Source: Methylophilus sp. 42
GTDB taxonomy: Bacteria > Pseudomonadota > Gammaproteobacteria > Burkholderiales > Methylophilaceae
Length of the DNA stretch: 64,000 nt
Direction of reading: 5' to 3'
Assembly: GCF_000384155.1 (NCBI RefSeq)
Contig: NZ_KB913031.1
Span: 2,053,092 to 2,117,091, forward strand
Part shown: positions 54,641 to 64,000 of the stretch, piece after piece
Layout of the letters: each line of letters begins with the position of its first letter
How positions within the stretch are numbered: position 1 is the first letter of the stretch
Notes under the pieces: generated by a model
The model's input: the letters and a program-made list of their open reading frames with translations, nothing else
The model's database searches: none
What the model was told of the DNA's origin: nothing
Translations under genes and position numbers: made by a program

Positions 54641-57319
54641 ATGCAACAGCAGTATCCATTCAAAGAAGTCGAACAACAGGCACAACAACATTGGGAGTCC
54701 AACCTGAGCTTTCAGGCCAAGGCGGATAGCAATAAGCCCAAATACTACTGCTTGTCGATGTTCCCCTACCCCAGTGGCAAATTGCATATGGGGCATGTGC
54801 GCAACTACACCATTGGTGACGTCTTAAGCCGTTATCACCACATGAAAGGGTTTAACGTATTGCAGCCTATGGGTTGGGATGCGTTTGGCTTGCCCGCTGA
54901 AAATGCGGCGATTCAAAATAATGTGCCGCCTGCGCAATGGACCTACGACAACATTGCCTATATGCGCAAGCAGTTGAAATCGCTGGGATTTGCCATTGAT
55001 TGGGAGCGCGAGTTGGCGACTTGCCAGCCGGATTACTACAAATGGAACCAGTGGCTGTTCCTGCGTATGCTGGAAAAAGGCATTGCGTACAAAAAAACCC
55101 AGGTGGTGAACTGGGACCCGGTCGACCAGACGGTTCTGGCCAACGAGCAAGTGATTGATGGCCGCGGCTGGCGCACTGGTGCGCTTGTTGAAAAACGTGA
55201 AATCCCCGGCTATTACCTGCACATCACGGGTTATGCCCAGCAATTGCTCGATGACCTGGACAAGCTGCCAGGCTGGCCAGAGCGTGTCAAAACCATGCAA
55301 GCCAACTGGATAGGCAAGAGCGTAGGCGTGCGTTTTGCCTTTACGCATAACATCAAAAATAACGATGACCAGCTGATTGATGACGGCAAACTGTGGGTAT
55401 TCACCACGCGTGCCGACACCATTATGGGTGTGACTTTCTGCGCCGTCGCAGCTGAGCATCCATTAGCGACACATGCCGCGCAAAACAATCCAGCTCTGCA
55501 AGCGTTCATTGAAAAATGCAAGCAAGGCTCAGTCATGGAAGCCGACATGGCCACCATGGAAAAAGAAGGCATGGACACCGGCCTGACCGTTGCGCACCCG
55601 ATTACCGGCGAACAGGTGCCAGTGTGGGTTGGTAATTATGTGCTGATGACCTACGGTGAAGGTGCCGTGATGGCCGTGCCTGCGCACGACGAGCGTGATT
55701 TTGGCTTTGCCAAGAAATATAGCCTGCCGATCAAGCAAGTCATCAGTGTGGTCGACCAAAGTTTTGATCTGAGTGCCTGGCAAGAATGGTACGGCGACAA
55801 ATCCAAAGGCGTATGCATCCATTCAGGCAAATACAACGACCTGGGTTATACCCAAGCCGTGGATGCTGTAGCCGCTGACCTGGCCGAGAAAAACCTGGGC
55901 GGCAAACAAACCAACTGGCGCCTGCGCGACTGGGGTGTCTCCCGTCAACGCTACTGGGGTTGCCCGATTCCAATCGTGCACTGCGACAGCTGTGGCGATG
56001 TGCCAGTGCCAGATGACCAGTTGCCGGTCAAACTGCCGGAAGACTGTGTGCCGGATGGCTCAGGCAATCCGCTCAATAAACGCGAAGACTTCCTGAACTG
56101 CGCTTGCCCTAAATGCGGCCAGCCAGCCAAGCGCGAAACCGACACCATGGATACCTTTGTCGATTCCAGCTGGTATTACGCGCGTTATGCGTCAGGCTTT
56201 AGCAATGATGCCATGGTGGACGCACAGACTAACCACTGGATGCCAGTCGACCAATATATTGGCGGCATTGAGCATGCGATTCTGCACCTGCTGTATTCAC
56301 GTTTCTGGAGCAAGGTCATGCGTGACCTAGGCCTGGTGAATTATGACGAGCCGTTTGCCAACCTGCTGACACAAGGCATGGTGCTTAACCATATTTTCTC
56401 ACGTCGCACGGCCAAAGGCGGCATTGAGTACTTCGCTCCAGAAGAAGTCGAAATAAAAGTAACTAAAGAATACCCATCAGAAACTGACGAAGAGATTGAC
56501 GGAACCATTGACTCTATCTATGTAAGTAAAAGAGATGGTCTAGAGGTTGACTTCCAAGGTATGGGTACGATGTCAAAGTCAAAGAGAAATGGTGTTGATC
56601 CTCAATTTCTTATTGAAAAATATGGTGCTGATACTGCACGGTTTTTTATGATGTTTGCTGCACCACCTGAACAAACTCTTGAGTGGTCGGATAGCGGTGT
56701 TGACGGTGCACATCGCTTTCTTAGAAGACTTTGGCAATTTGCATACAGCACGCAATCGGGTATTGAATTGGTACTAAAAAACTATGAGAAGTACCAAGCA
56801 ATGTACGAGAATCATAAAAAGGATTTTGCATCAGCTAGAAGAAATATTCACTTAATCCTCAAGCAAGCTTCTCATGATATTGAAAGAAATCAATTCAATA
56901 CCCTTGCTTCGGCCACTATGAAACTATTGAATGCCATAGAAGCCAGCTCTGGCCTTGGAGATATAGGAGCATCACTATTTGTAAAAACAGAAGGTTTGTC
57001 TATTCTACTCCGCGTACTTTCACCTATTGCCCCACACATAACACAAGTTATATGGAGCAGACTTGGGTTCGGTGATGACATTTTAAGTGCGCAATGGCCT
57101 GCCCCATTAAATTCGGCTCTGGTACAAGACGAGGTCGAGTATGTGGTGCAAGTAAATGGCAAACTGCGCGGCAGCATCAGCATCCCTAAAAGCATGGCCA
57201 AAGAGCAAATTGAAGCAACTGCCGTTAATCAGGACTTTGTACAAAAATTCCTCAATGAAGGCAGCGTGAAAAAAATCATTGTGGTGCCTAACAAACTGAT
57301 TAATATTGTGGTTGCTTAA
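54641..57319 (+). CDS. leuS: leucyl-tRNA synthetase with an AT-rich internal segment
   Basis: Charges tRNA-Leu. 892 residues, intact frame. HIGH motif HMGH lies in [15 protein letters not shown] (about 43-57), the CP1 editing domain follows (about 220-410, with the TRADTIMG threonine-rich region), and the KMSKS loop appears as TMSKS near residue 645. Codons of about residues 605-828 are strikingly AT-rich compared with the rest, indicating a mosaic gene. First gene of leuS-lptE-holA-proA-nadD. Confidence 0.95.
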   Translation: MQQQYPFKEVEQQAQQHWESNLSFQAKADSNKPKYYCLSMFPYPSGKLHMGHVRNYTIGDVLSRYHHMKGFNVLQPMGWDAFGLPAENAAIQNNVPPAQWTYDNIAYMRKQLKSLGFAIDWERELATCQPDYYKWNQWLFLRMLEKGIAYKKTQVVNWDPVDQTVLANEQVIDGRGWRTGALVEKREIPGYYLHITGYAQQLLDDLDKLPGWPERVKTMQANWIGKSVGVRFAFTHNIKNNDDQLIDDGKLWVFTTRADTIMGVTFCAVAAEHPLATHAAQNNPALQAFIEKCKQGSVMEADMATMEKEGMDTGLTVAHPITGEQVPVWVGNYVLMTYGEGAVMAVPAHDERDFGFAKKYSLPIKQVISVVDQSFDLSAWQEWYGDKSKGVCIHSGKYNDLGYTQAVDAVAADLAEKNLGGKQTNWRLRDWGVSRQRYWGCPIPIVHCDSCGDVPVPDDQLPVKLPEDCVPDGSGNPLNKREDFLNCACPKCGQPAKRETDTMDTFVDSSWYYARYASGFSNDAMVDAQTNHWMPVDQYIGGIEHAILHLLYSRFWSKVMRDLGLVNYDEPFANLLTQGMVLNHIFSRRTAKGGIEYFAPEEVEIKVTKEYPSETDEEIDGTIDSIYVSKRDGLEVDFQGMGTMSKSKRNGVDPQFLIEKYGADTARFFMMFAAPPEQTLEWSDSGVDGAHRFLRRLWQFAYSTQSGIELVLKNYEKYQAMYENHKKDFASARRNIHLILKQASHDIERNQFNTLASATMKLLNAIEASSGLGDIGASLFVKTEGLSILLRVLSPIAPHITQVIWSRLGFGDDILSAQWPAPLNSALVQDEVEYVVQVNGKLRGSISIPKSMAKEQIEATAVNQDFVQKFLNEGSVKKIIVVPNKLINIVVA
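56450..57125 (+). other. AT-rich mosaic segment inside leuS
   Basis: By hand count, 56461-57060 is about 39.5% GC, while 56161-56340 of the same gene is about 52%. Codon choice shifts as well: AGA for Arg, and CTT or TTA for Leu replace CGC and CTG. Both borders are sharp to within about 20 bases and the frame is kept. It encodes the KMSKS region and most of the anticodon-binding domain. Best explained by homologous import from a lower-GC relative. Confidence 0.75.
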
Positions 57320-57332
57320 AGAAAGGATGACT

Positions 57333-57851
57333 ATGCTGCTTTCACACCTGACACCATTTTTGCCACAGCGCTTTTGGCAAAATAGTGGCTTGATGCTATT
57401 GATTGCAGCGTTATCCTCATGCGGCTTCCAGCTCAGGCAGCCTAACCCTGTGTCATTTAAAACAGTCCAACTCTCAGGCAACACGCAGATTACATCGGCC
57501 CTTAAAAAGAGTTTAAAAGAGCAAAATATCCAGTTAGTGGAGACAGCCGAAGAAGCCGAACTACAGGTGGAGCTGATGCATGAAGAAAACGAAAAACGCA
57601 TTTTATCCCTGAGTGGTACCGGTGTGGTGCGAGAGTACGAGCTTTACTATCGCGTGCAATACCGCACCAAGGCCAGCGATGAGCCAACATGGGGATTGCC
57701 ACTAGTCATGGAAAGCAGACGCGACTACACCTACAACGACTCAAACTTGCTAGCTAAACTGGCCGAAGAAAAGCGCTTGACCCAGACCATGCGCACGGAC
57801 GTGCTTAACGGCATTATGCGCCGCTTGTCTGCCCTGAAAAAAGCGCAATAA
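57333..57851 (+). CDS. lptE: LPS-assembly lipoprotein LptE
   Basis: 172-residue outer-membrane lipoprotein that plugs LptD. The signal peptide ends in AALSSC, followed by GFQLRQPNPV, the typical LptE start. Start chosen at the second ATG (57333) because GAAAGGA is well spaced; the ATG two codons earlier is possible. It lies 13 bases after leuS and is followed at two bases by holA, the usual leuS-lptE-holA order. Confidence 0.9.
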   Translation: MLLSHLTPFLPQRFWQNSGLMLLIAALSSCGFQLRQPNPVSFKTVQLSGNTQITSALKKSLKEQNIQLVETAEEAELQVELMHEENEKRILSLSGTGVVREYELYYRVQYRTKASDEPTWGLPLVMESRRDYTYNDSNLLAKLAEEKRLTQTMRTDVLNGIMRRLSALKKAQ

Positions 57852-57853
57852 CC

Positions 57854-58897
57854 ATGCGCATACAGGCTGCGCAACTGGCTCAACACCTGCCGCCAAAACA
57901 GCATTTGTTTGTGTTGGCGGGTGACGAGCCACTCTCCATCACTGAAGCCATCGACCAGATTCGGGCGGCTGCCCGCCAGCATGGCGCGCAAGAGCGTGCC
58001 AGCTTTACCGTAGAGCGTTATTTCAATTGGGCGCAAGTCAGCCAGTTTTTGCAAAGTTTCTCGCTGTTTGCCGAGCAACGCATTCTCGAAATCAACATTC
58101 CTACCGGCAAACCCGGCGTCGAAGGCGCCAAGGCCTTGCAGCAAGTGGCTGAATTGCCCGCTGCTGATACCACCATTATCATTACCCTGCCCGCGCCTGA
58201 TCGCGACATGACCAGCAGCGCCTGGTATGAAGCCTTATTACAACACGGCGTATTGCTGGTGCTCAACCAGGTGCCACTGCCGCAATTGCCAGAGTGGATT
58301 GCGCAACGCCTGGCCATGCAGCAGCAAACAGCGGATGAAGCCTCACGCCGGTTTATTGCCGAGCAGGTCGAAGGTAATTTATTGGCTGCGCACCAGGAAA
58401 TCCAGAAACTGGGCTTGCTCTATCCACCCGGCCCCCTCTCTGAAGATGCCATCCGGCAATGTGTGCTCAACGTGGCACGCTTTGATGTCTCGCAACTCGG
58501 TGAAGCCATGTTGCAAGGCGACCAAAGCCGCGTGTTACGCATTATTGAAGGCCTGCGTGAAGAAGGCGAAACTGCCGTCGCTGTGATGAACCCGCTGGTA
58601 TGGTTATTCCGCCCCCTATTGCAAGTGCGGCTCGCCATGCAAAACGGCCAGGCCGTGCAGGCTGCCTTAAGCCAGGCCAGGTTATTTGGTGACCGCCAGA
58701 CACTGGTTAAACGCGCATTGGAATTTTTACCGCAAAAACATATCGAAGCTGCTTTGCAGAAATTGTCTGACATAGACCGCATGGCAAAAGGCGTAGGGGA
58801 TGGCGATGCCTGGCTGGAGCTTTCCCGCTTATGTAGTGGCATTGCGCGTATGGCAGCGAATAAATCCGCCAGATCGGCCGCAGCACGGTCTCGTTAA
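57854..58897 (+). CDS. holA: DNA polymerase III delta subunit
   Basis: Clamp-loader subunit that opens the beta clamp. 347 residues; the N-terminal FVLAGDEPLSITEAIDQIR and EQRILEINIPTGKPG segments are typical of HolA, and the C-terminal collar domain (VWLFRPLLQVRLAM) is present. Two bases after lptE and 14 before proA. Confidence 0.93.
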   Translation: MRIQAAQLAQHLPPKQHLFVLAGDEPLSITEAIDQIRAAARQHGAQERASFTVERYFNWAQVSQFLQSFSLFAEQRILEINIPTGKPGVEGAKALQQVAELPAADTTIIITLPAPDRDMTSSAWYEALLQHGVLLVLNQVPLPQLPEWIAQRLAMQQQTADEASRRFIAEQVEGNLLAAHQEIQKLGLLYPPGPLSEDAIRQCVLNVARFDVSQLGEAMLQGDQSRVLRIIEGLREEGETAVAVMNPLVWLFRPLLQVRLAMQNGQAVQAALSQARLFGDRQTLVKRALEFLPQKHIEAALQKLSDIDRMAKGVGDGDAWLELSRLCSGIARMAANKSARSAAARSR

Positions 58898-58911
58898 GGT
58901 TTTAATATAGA

Positions 58912-60177
58912 ATGATGGTTATGGACATTCAACATTACATGAAACAACTGGGCGAGCAGGCACGTGCCGCTTCCCGTTTGATGGCAAAAGCCGATACCAA
59001 CACCAAAAATCAGGCCCTGCGTAATATCGCCGCCCTGATCCGCCAGCACGAAAAAGCACTACTGGCCGCCAACCAGCAAGACCTGGAAGCCGCCAAAGCC
59101 AACGGCATGGAAGCCGCCATGCTGGACCGCCTGGCTTTGAGTGAAAAGTCGGTGGCGACCATGGCCGAAGGCCTGGAACAAATCGCCAGCCTGCCAGATC
59201 CGATTGGCGAAATGAGCAACTTCAAATACCGCCCTTCCGGCATCCAGATCGGCCAGATGCGCGTGCCACTGGGCGTCATCGGCATTATTTACGAAGCGCG
59301 TCCAAATGTGACCGTCGATGCCGCTGGCTTATGCATCAAATCCGGTAACGCCTGCATTCTGCGTGGTGGCTCTGAGGCCATCCATTGCAACCAGGCGCTG
59401 GCAAAGCTCGTGCATCAAGGCCTGCAACAAGCAGGCTTGCCACAAGCCGCCGTGCTGGTGGTTGAAACCACAGACCGCGCTGCGGTGGGTGAACTCATCA
59501 CCATGAAACAATATGTCGATGTCATCGTGCCACGTGGCGGCAAAGGCCTCATCGAGCGCATCAGCAACGATGCACGCATTCCAGTCATCAAACACCTGGA
59601 TGGCAACTGTCACGTGTATGTGGACGACGAAGCGAACTTAGACAAAGCCGTGCGTATTCTGGAGAATTCCAAGACGCAGCGCCTGGGCACCTGCAACACG
59701 GCCGAATCATTACTGGTCGCACGCAGCATAGCCAACACCGTCCTGCCTAAACTGGCCGAGATGCTGATTAGCAAAGGCGTGGAAATCCGCGGTTGCGAAG
59801 AAACTCGCGCCATCGTGCCACAAGCCATTGCCGCGACTGAAGAAGACTATTACACCGAATACCTGGCTTCGATTATTTCGTGCAAGGTGGTCAGTGGCGT
59901 CGACGAAGCGATTGAGCACATCAACAAATACTCCAGCCAGCACACCGAAGCGATTGTCACCGAGAACTACACCAAAGCGCGCCAATTCCTGCGCGAGGTC
60001 GATTCCAGCAGCGTCATGGTCAACGCCTCTACCCGTTTTGCCGATGGTTTTGAATATGGCTTTGGCGCAGAAATCGGCATTTCCACCGACAAACTGCATG
60101 CACGCGGCCCGGTTGGTTTAGAGGGATTAACGTCGTTGAAATATGTTGTACTAGGTGACGGCCACGTACGCGCTTAA
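58912..60177 (+). CDS. proA: gamma-glutamyl phosphate reductase
   Basis: Second step of proline synthesis, reducing glutamyl-5-phosphate with NADPH. 421 residues, ALDH-fold. [20 protein letters not shown] and the catalytic Cys in [11 protein letters not shown] are present. Two in-frame ATGs (58912 and 58921) compete and neither has a strong ribosome-binding site. The gap to nadD is filled by a palindromic element. Confidence 0.95.
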   Translation: MMVMDIQHYMKQLGEQARAASRLMAKADTNTKNQALRNIAALIRQHEKALLAANQQDLEAAKANGMEAAMLDRLALSEKSVATMAEGLEQIASLPDPIGEMSNFKYRPSGIQIGQMRVPLGVIGIIYEARPNVTVDAAGLCIKSGNACILRGGSEAIHCNQALAKLVHQGLQQAGLPQAAVLVVETTDRAAVGELITMKQYVDVIVPRGGKGLIERISNDARIPVIKHLDGNCHVYVDDEANLDKAVRILENSKTQRLGTCNTAESLLVARSIANTVLPKLAEMLISKGVEIRGCEETRAIVPQAIAATEEDYYTEYLASIISCKVVSGVDEAIEHINKYSSQHTEAIVTENYTKARQFLREVDSSSVMVNASTRFADGFEYGFGAEIGISTDKLHARGPVGLEGLTSLKYVVLGDGHVRA

Positions 60178-60183
60178 TGTCGC

Positions 60184-60307
60184 TTTCAGCCATTATTGGG
60201 GATGCAGCGCAAGGAGCACGAAGCGCAGGAAACAAGATAGTACACATGAGTACAGCGAGTTTTCGAGCACCGCGCAACACCGCGATGCTCCCAAAGAATG
60301 GCTGAAA
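60184..60307. repeat. imperfect palindromic element B (GTAC-core family) between proA and nadD
   Basis: Outer arms: TTTCAGCCATT (60184-60194) and AATGGCTGAAA (60297-60307) pair perfectly, and pairing continues to 17 of 19 positions. The centre (about 60239-60253) is AGTAC-ACATG-AGTAC, equidistant from both arms. The left core AGGAGCACGAAGCGCAG resembles element A at 21671-21771. The right arm contains the nadD start codon at 60298, so the hairpin could hide it. Confidence 0.65.
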
Positions 60308-60954
60308 TGGAACTCATAGGCATTTTTGGCGGGACTTTCAATCCTATCCACAACGGGCATTTGGTGCTGGCGCAAACCGTGCTCGACACCCTGCACTGCA
60401 CGCAAATCCGCTTTATTCCGGCAGCTGTCCCACCTCATAAAGCAACACCCGCCGTCACAGCACAACACCGCGCCGCGATGGTGCAATTGGCGATACAAGA
60501 CCGCCCGCAATTCGTGCTCGATACCTGCGAGCTAGACCGCCAGGGCACTTCGTACACCATAGAAACCCTGCATCTATTGCGCCACCGCTTCCCAAACCAG
60601 GCACTATGCCTGATCATGGGCCAAGACAGTTACCAAAAACTACCCACCTGGCGCCGCTGGTTAGAGTTATTAGACTATTGCCATATATTGGTCGTACACC
60701 GCGCAGATCGCGAAAAAACCTTATTCTTGCATCCAGAACATGAGGGTAAATTAGTAGATATCGCAGCAGCGCCAGAAGCATTTACCACCCAAGCGAACGG
60801 CCTGATCAGCTTTCTACCAACTACCCCGCCAGATATTTCCTCTACGCGTATTCGTGAAAAGTTAAGTCAGAATCACGAGACTGTCATCACTGAAATACCA
60901 CAGCAGGTATTTAGTTATATACAGCAGAATCGTTTATATCAACGAATTGGTTAA
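60298..60954 (+). CDS. nadD: nicotinate-nucleotide adenylyltransferase
   Basis: Makes nicotinic acid adenine dinucleotide in NAD synthesis. 218 residues with GIFGGTFNPIHNGHL (T/HxGH signature) near the start, and SSTRIREKL near the C-terminus. The ATG at 60298 lies in the arm of palindromic element B; an ATG three codons later (60307, protein MELIGIFGG) is an equally plausible start that sits just at the arm's end. The usual downstream gene rsfS is absent. Confidence 0.94.
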   Translation: MAEMELIGIFGGTFNPIHNGHLVLAQTVLDTLHCTQIRFIPAAVPPHKATPAVTAQHRAAMVQLAIQDRPQFVLDTCELDRQGTSYTIETLHLLRHRFPNQALCLIMGQDSYQKLPTWRRWLELLDYCHILVVHRADREKTLFLHPEHEGKLVDIAAAPEAFTTQANGLISFLPTTPPDISSTRIREKLSQNHETVITEIPQQVFSYIQQNRLYQRIG

Positions 60955-61257
60955 CTACGCAGATCGCTGCCAATAAATCCGCCAGATAATGCTCATAATC
61001 AGCCCACCCAGGGATAGGCAGACATCAGTAATTTTTGGAATATCCCACATCGCCACACCGTAATAGTGCTTGAGCAAAGCCTGATTCAAGGCTTTCACCG
61101 CTTGCGGGTTGGCAAAGTCTATCGAATCATCGCCATAAGCATTTGGACGGACGTATTGAGAGAGTGTTGGTTGTGCTTGTACTAGCACTGTGAAATCATA
61201 GCCATTGCGATGCTGATCCCATGGATGCAAGGTTGATGTGGATTACTCAGACTTCAT
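60955..61257 (-). pseudogene. rlmF: decayed 5' remnant of rlmF (23S rRNA A1618 methyltransferase)
   Basis: The frame from a TTG at 61230 reads LHPWDQHRNGYDF, then SIDFANPQAVKALNQALLKH and WDIP, matching the RlmF N-terminus. Between about 61018 and 61040 the frame shifts: the next RlmF-like stretch (IPGWADYEHYLADLLA) continues in another frame until it meets the nadD stop. Upstream, an ATG at 61257 gives MKSE followed by an in-frame TAA, then STSTLHP. The SAM-binding catalytic part is gone. So it is N- and C-terminally damaged, with a deletion junction at the nadD end. Confidence 0.8.
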
Positions 61258-61379
61258 GACACTTTAAAAGATTAAGAAAGCGATTTGCAGAATTATTGAG
61301 ATCTAGCAGAGGGTTACCTAATATTTTACTGCTCGTTATATGATAGTTTAATCGACTCACAGCCTTCAAACTAAAAGAA

Positions 61380-63869
61380 ATGCATATTACAAATTACCTA
61401 ACAGCAGTTCTTGCTAATAAAAAGTGGTTTTGGCAAATAAGAAAATATTTGAGCAAACTATCTTTCTCAAGCAGCAGAGGCATATTAAATTTTAAAAACA
61501 AATGGGCTGAAGAGTATGAAACTTCAAAATACTTTAGAGCAATAATTCCCAATACCTTACCTCAGTTCTTTTTAGCCTTTGCTTCTGCAGTTGTTCTCCA
61601 ATTACTAAATGATCACTTTCAGGACATGTATTCTGTTCTCAAATGGACAGTCTCAGACGAAGGTGTATATGCAACACTGTATGCAACTGTAGCGAGCATT
61701 GGCGCTGTCTTTATAGGTTTGTATTACACAGCAGTAACAACGATAGCAGCTTCAACTTTTGCGAAAACACCTTCAAGTGTTAGAGGGTTGATCTCACGCG
61801 AGCAGATTGGAAATGTATATATCCGCTTTCTGTCATACTTAACAGCGTTATCAATTTTTTTACTTACCTTCCGACTTTTAAACTACGAAGCCGTACTAAT
61901 TTCAATACCGATCGTTGCAGGAATGTCATGTTTTGGAATAATTGCCTTTGTGAAACTTGGGCAAAGAGTCTTTTCCTTCTTTGACCCAATTCAGCTTTCC
62001 AATCATATTTATAGACAATTTGAAGAGTCACTAACGTTAGCTACATCGAATAATGCAAACGCTTTTGACCCCTCCTTTCAAAACTATGCTCAAACCCGAG
62101 CTAGATCAGCCTTAAACTCTATTTCAGATTTGATCAACATTTGCAAATCAGAAAAACACCTTCAAAAAAACTCTCTCACAGATTTAGGCAATCTTGCATT
62201 TAACTTATTAACTCGCTACCAAGACATTAAACACAAAATCCCTCCATCAAGCTTATGGTTTCAGCAAGATACAAAGTTTGTAAAAATTTATCGCCAAAGT
62301 GACTATGAAATACAAATGGCACATCAAACAGCCAATTATGGCTCAACTAATACAGAGTCTAACCATTGGTGGGTAGAGAGCTTTGTCTTTGAACAGCTGT
62401 TTCAAGTATTAGATTTCAACTTAGATACTGAAAACACCCAAGGTTTAGAAAGTTTTGTTAGATATCTAGAAAGAGTATTAGGTGATATCTCTCGATCCGG
62501 GGAAGCCGCTAAATCTATACTTATTTATTCACAAATACTCAACATTAGCATTCCCCACTTCAGTAAGATAAAAGATAAGCGACTCAAGTTAATTTTGTCC
62601 GAATGCTTAGCTCGAATACCTGTAGTAATACTTTTAAAGTTTTTAAATTATTCAGACGAATTGACAAGCATAGATTGGAAGACATCGCTTGCCAAAATCG
62701 CTTGGGAAGATAAAAGAGCAATTTATAAAATTGGAGCTCCTCAACATCTACTTCATACATTGCTTGATTTGAGTAATCGAATGAATTTCGAGATTGATAT
62801 AGAGGGTAAAGTTGTTACGCCAGTTTGGTATTTACAAGAAATAGTTTTTAGAGAATTAGCTGAAAATCTTGCGAAAAATTTTGCAGAAATTTATAACCCT
62901 GTAAAAGGGAAAATTGGAAAACTACTCACTACAATAAATGAGAAAGATGATCCCATTCAAGCAGCTTTGATCGTCAGTGTTTTTAATGAGTTTTTAAACA
63001 AACTAAAAACTCATCAGAAATCATTTGAAGAGTCTTACAGTAAATTAACTCTCCAAAAGAATATTGTCGGTCTACATTGGCCAACTTTGGCTTGTGAACC
63101 TGCCACACTTGCTATTAAAGATATGTCTCAATTAATTGCATTAAATACAGCAAGCTTAAGCGAATGCTTATCTCTCCAAGACTTTGATGAGACACTACCT
63201 GACTTTGCCGGAAGATTTTTACACGAAACAGGCGAAAATATTTTCGAAGCGATTCTGCATAATGATAGTGAATTGTTCGTTGAGTTATTCGAGAAGTATT
63301 TCATTGCCTGCATATTTATGTTTGAAGGGCTTAAACCTGACAACACAATCCCTGAGTTTCGCTTATCAAATGAAGTTAGAGTAGCATTAGGCCCAATAGC
63401 AGATTTAATTACTTTAAGCGGATATGCATTATTATTTTCAGAATTAACTCAAACAGAAATTTATAAGAATATTGTTCATAAAGTTTGGGATACTCACCTG
63501 AAAAAAGAGACGACTACCTCTGAAACATTACAAAATATAGTTCGTATAGCAATACAAATGGGGCTAAATATTACTAATGAACCCCATAGAGGAATGCTGC
63601 GCATGGAGTGGTCTAGAAGAGTTCAGCTACACACGAGAAGAAAATTCAATATCAAGGATAATCAATTTGAATTTTCATTTGAGAAATATTCCATTCCTCA
63701 TGAAAGCGCATTAATTCGAGTTTTCGCTCAGCCAAGAATAATAAATGAATTCACAGGGCTCCATGTTTTTGATGCTTTATATTTTTCCAAACTATTCCCT
63801 TCCGATAATAGTGATTTTTCTTATCAAAACAATCTTCTGGATGAAATAGATAAGGAAAATAAAAAATGA
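61380..63869 (+). CDS. unknown 829-residue membrane protein in AT-rich DNA
   Basis: Four predicted membrane helices near the N-terminus (about 58-76, 98-123, 148-167 and 170-193); the pattern TVASIGAVFIGLYYTAVTTIAAS, then a short loop with a helix of similar type, recalls DUF2254 proteins only loosely. The remaining 630 residues are soluble, helical and without known motifs. AAAGAA precedes the ATG; a TATGAT at 61339-61344 may be the -10. The gene is much richer in A/T than the block before it, suggesting transfer. The next gene overlaps its stop. No function can be stated. Confidence 0.75.
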   Translation: MHITNYLTAVLANKKWFWQIRKYLSKLSFSSSRGILNFKNKWAEEYETSKYFRAIIPNTLPQFFLAFASAVVLQLLNDHFQDMYSVLKWTVSDEGVYATLYATVASIGAVFIGLYYTAVTTIAASTFAKTPSSVRGLISREQIGNVYIRFLSYLTALSIFLLTFRLLNYEAVLISIPIVAGMSCFGIIAFVKLGQRVFSFFDPIQLSNHIYRQFEESLTLATSNNANAFDPSFQNYAQTRARSALNSISDLINICKSEKHLQKNSLTDLGNLAFNLLTRYQDIKHKIPPSSLWFQQDTKFVKIYRQSDYEIQMAHQTANYGSTNTESNHWWVESFVFEQLFQVLDFNLDTENTQGLESFVRYLERVLGDISRSGEAAKSILIYSQILNISIPHFSKIKDKRLKLILSECLARIPVVILLKFLNYSDELTSIDWKTSLAKIAWEDKRAIYKIGAPQHLLHTLLDLSNRMNFEIDIEGKVVTPVWYLQEIVFRELAENLAKNFAEIYNPVKGKIGKLLTTINEKDDPIQAALIVSVFNEFLNKLKTHQKSFEESYSKLTLQKNIVGLHWPTLACEPATLAIKDMSQLIALNTASLSECLSLQDFDETLPDFAGRFLHETGENIFEAILHNDSELFVELFEKYFIACIFMFEGLKPDNTIPEFRLSNEVRVALGPIADLITLSGYALLFSELTQTEIYKNIVHKVWDTHLKKETTTSETLQNIVRIAIQMGLNITNEPHRGMLRMEWSRRVQLHTRRKFNIKDNQFEFSFEKYSIPHESALIRVFAQPRIINEFTGLHVFDALYFSKLFPSDNSDFSYQNNLLDEIDKENKK

Positions 63870-64000
63870 TGAAACGAAAAACATCTCAATCATTGAATTC
63901 TGTAGATTTTGAAAAAGCCAAATCAAAAAGGCCATACTCTACATCAGCATCTATATCCCCTAGTGGAATGTATGCCAATTTTTTAGCACAAGATTTAGGC
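63866..64000 (+). CDS. start of an unknown gene coupled to the membrane protein
   Basis: Open to the right edge, 45 codons visible. The ATG overlaps the previous stop (ATGA). The protein begins MMKRKTSQSLNSVDFEKAK, is basic and Ser-rich, has no signal peptide and no recognisable domain yet. Same AT-rich composition as its neighbour, so a translationally coupled two-gene (or longer) unit. Confidence 0.65.
   Translation, partial: MMKRKTSQSLNSVDFEKAKSKRPYSTSASISPSGMYANFLAQDLG

Noticed and set aside
54824-55459. 211-codon open frame opposite leuS
   Set aside because: Antisense shadow of the conserved synthetase core.
56450-57125. Idea that the AT-rich part of leuS is a degraded or frameshifted region
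   Set aside because: The frame is intact and all conserved motifs ([21 protein letters not shown]) are in place, so it is a functional import rather than decay.

Overview
The window looks like a chromosome segment of a methylotrophic betaproteobacterium of the family Methylophilaceae, most likely Methylophilus or a close relative. This is inferred from protein character, gene order (carAB-dapB-bamE-fur, lptD-surA-pdxA-rsmA, leuS-lptE-holA-proA-nadD), the edd-eda pair that fits a KDPG branch of the RuMP cycle, and a base composition near 50% GC. No rRNA, tRNA, insertion sequence, prophage or CRISPR array is visible.

Layout. 1-9.7 kb: carB (start only), carA, dapB, a very large BamE fusion, fur, a uracil-DNA-glycosylase-superfamily gene, recN, nadK, hrcA. 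9.8-12 kb: a small lipoprotein, hemH and an orphan PEP-CTERM protein. 12.2-30.5 kb: envelope saccharide block. A plus-strand operon hldD-gmhA-hldE-waaF makes and adds heptose and ends in a GT-C-like membrane protein. Facing it are two tight minus-strand operons, InaA-GT2-2OG oxygenase-tandem kinase-carbamoyltransferase and HAD phosphatase-kinase-waaP-GT2, with edd-eda between them. lpxL (lipid A acyltransferase) closes the block. Four kinase-like genes with five kinase-like domains, a carbamoyltransferase and a dioxygenase suggest a heavily decorated LPS core. 30.5-42.5 kb: class I amidotransferase, rluE, icd, a cold-shock gene, pilB-pilC, dsbC-like, two ubiquinone hydroxylases, pepP and two small conserved genes. 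42.5-54.3 kb: a GGDEF protein, psiE, the murU-amgK peptidoglycan recycling pair, lptD-surA-pdxA-rsmA, adk and a TonB-dependent receptor. 54.6-61 kb: leuS-lptE-holA-proA-nadD, then a decayed rlmF. 61.2-64 kb: an AT-rich accessory stretch with an unknown 829-residue membrane protein translationally coupled to a gene that runs off the edge.

Main points for a second look. (1) The leuS reading frame contains an AT-rich segment of about 0.67 kb (56.45-57.12 kb, about 40% GC by hand count against about 52% in flanking leuS) that carries the KMSKS region, as if imported by recombination. (2) Right after nadD the usual rsfS is absent; a frameshifted 5' remnant of rlmF and the AT-rich two-gene unit lie there instead, a deletion or insertion junction next to a possible uncharacterised system. 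(3) The two LPS operons combine kinase-like proteins with and without the canonical catalytic Asp. (4) BamE is fused to a long Ala/Pro-rich linker and two NTF2-like repeats. (5) Two intergenic imperfect palindromes (eda-edd and proA-nadD) share a core around two GTAC sites; in the second the distal arm covers the nadD start codon.

All calls come from reading sequence and translations by eye. Promoters, operators and start choices are predictions.
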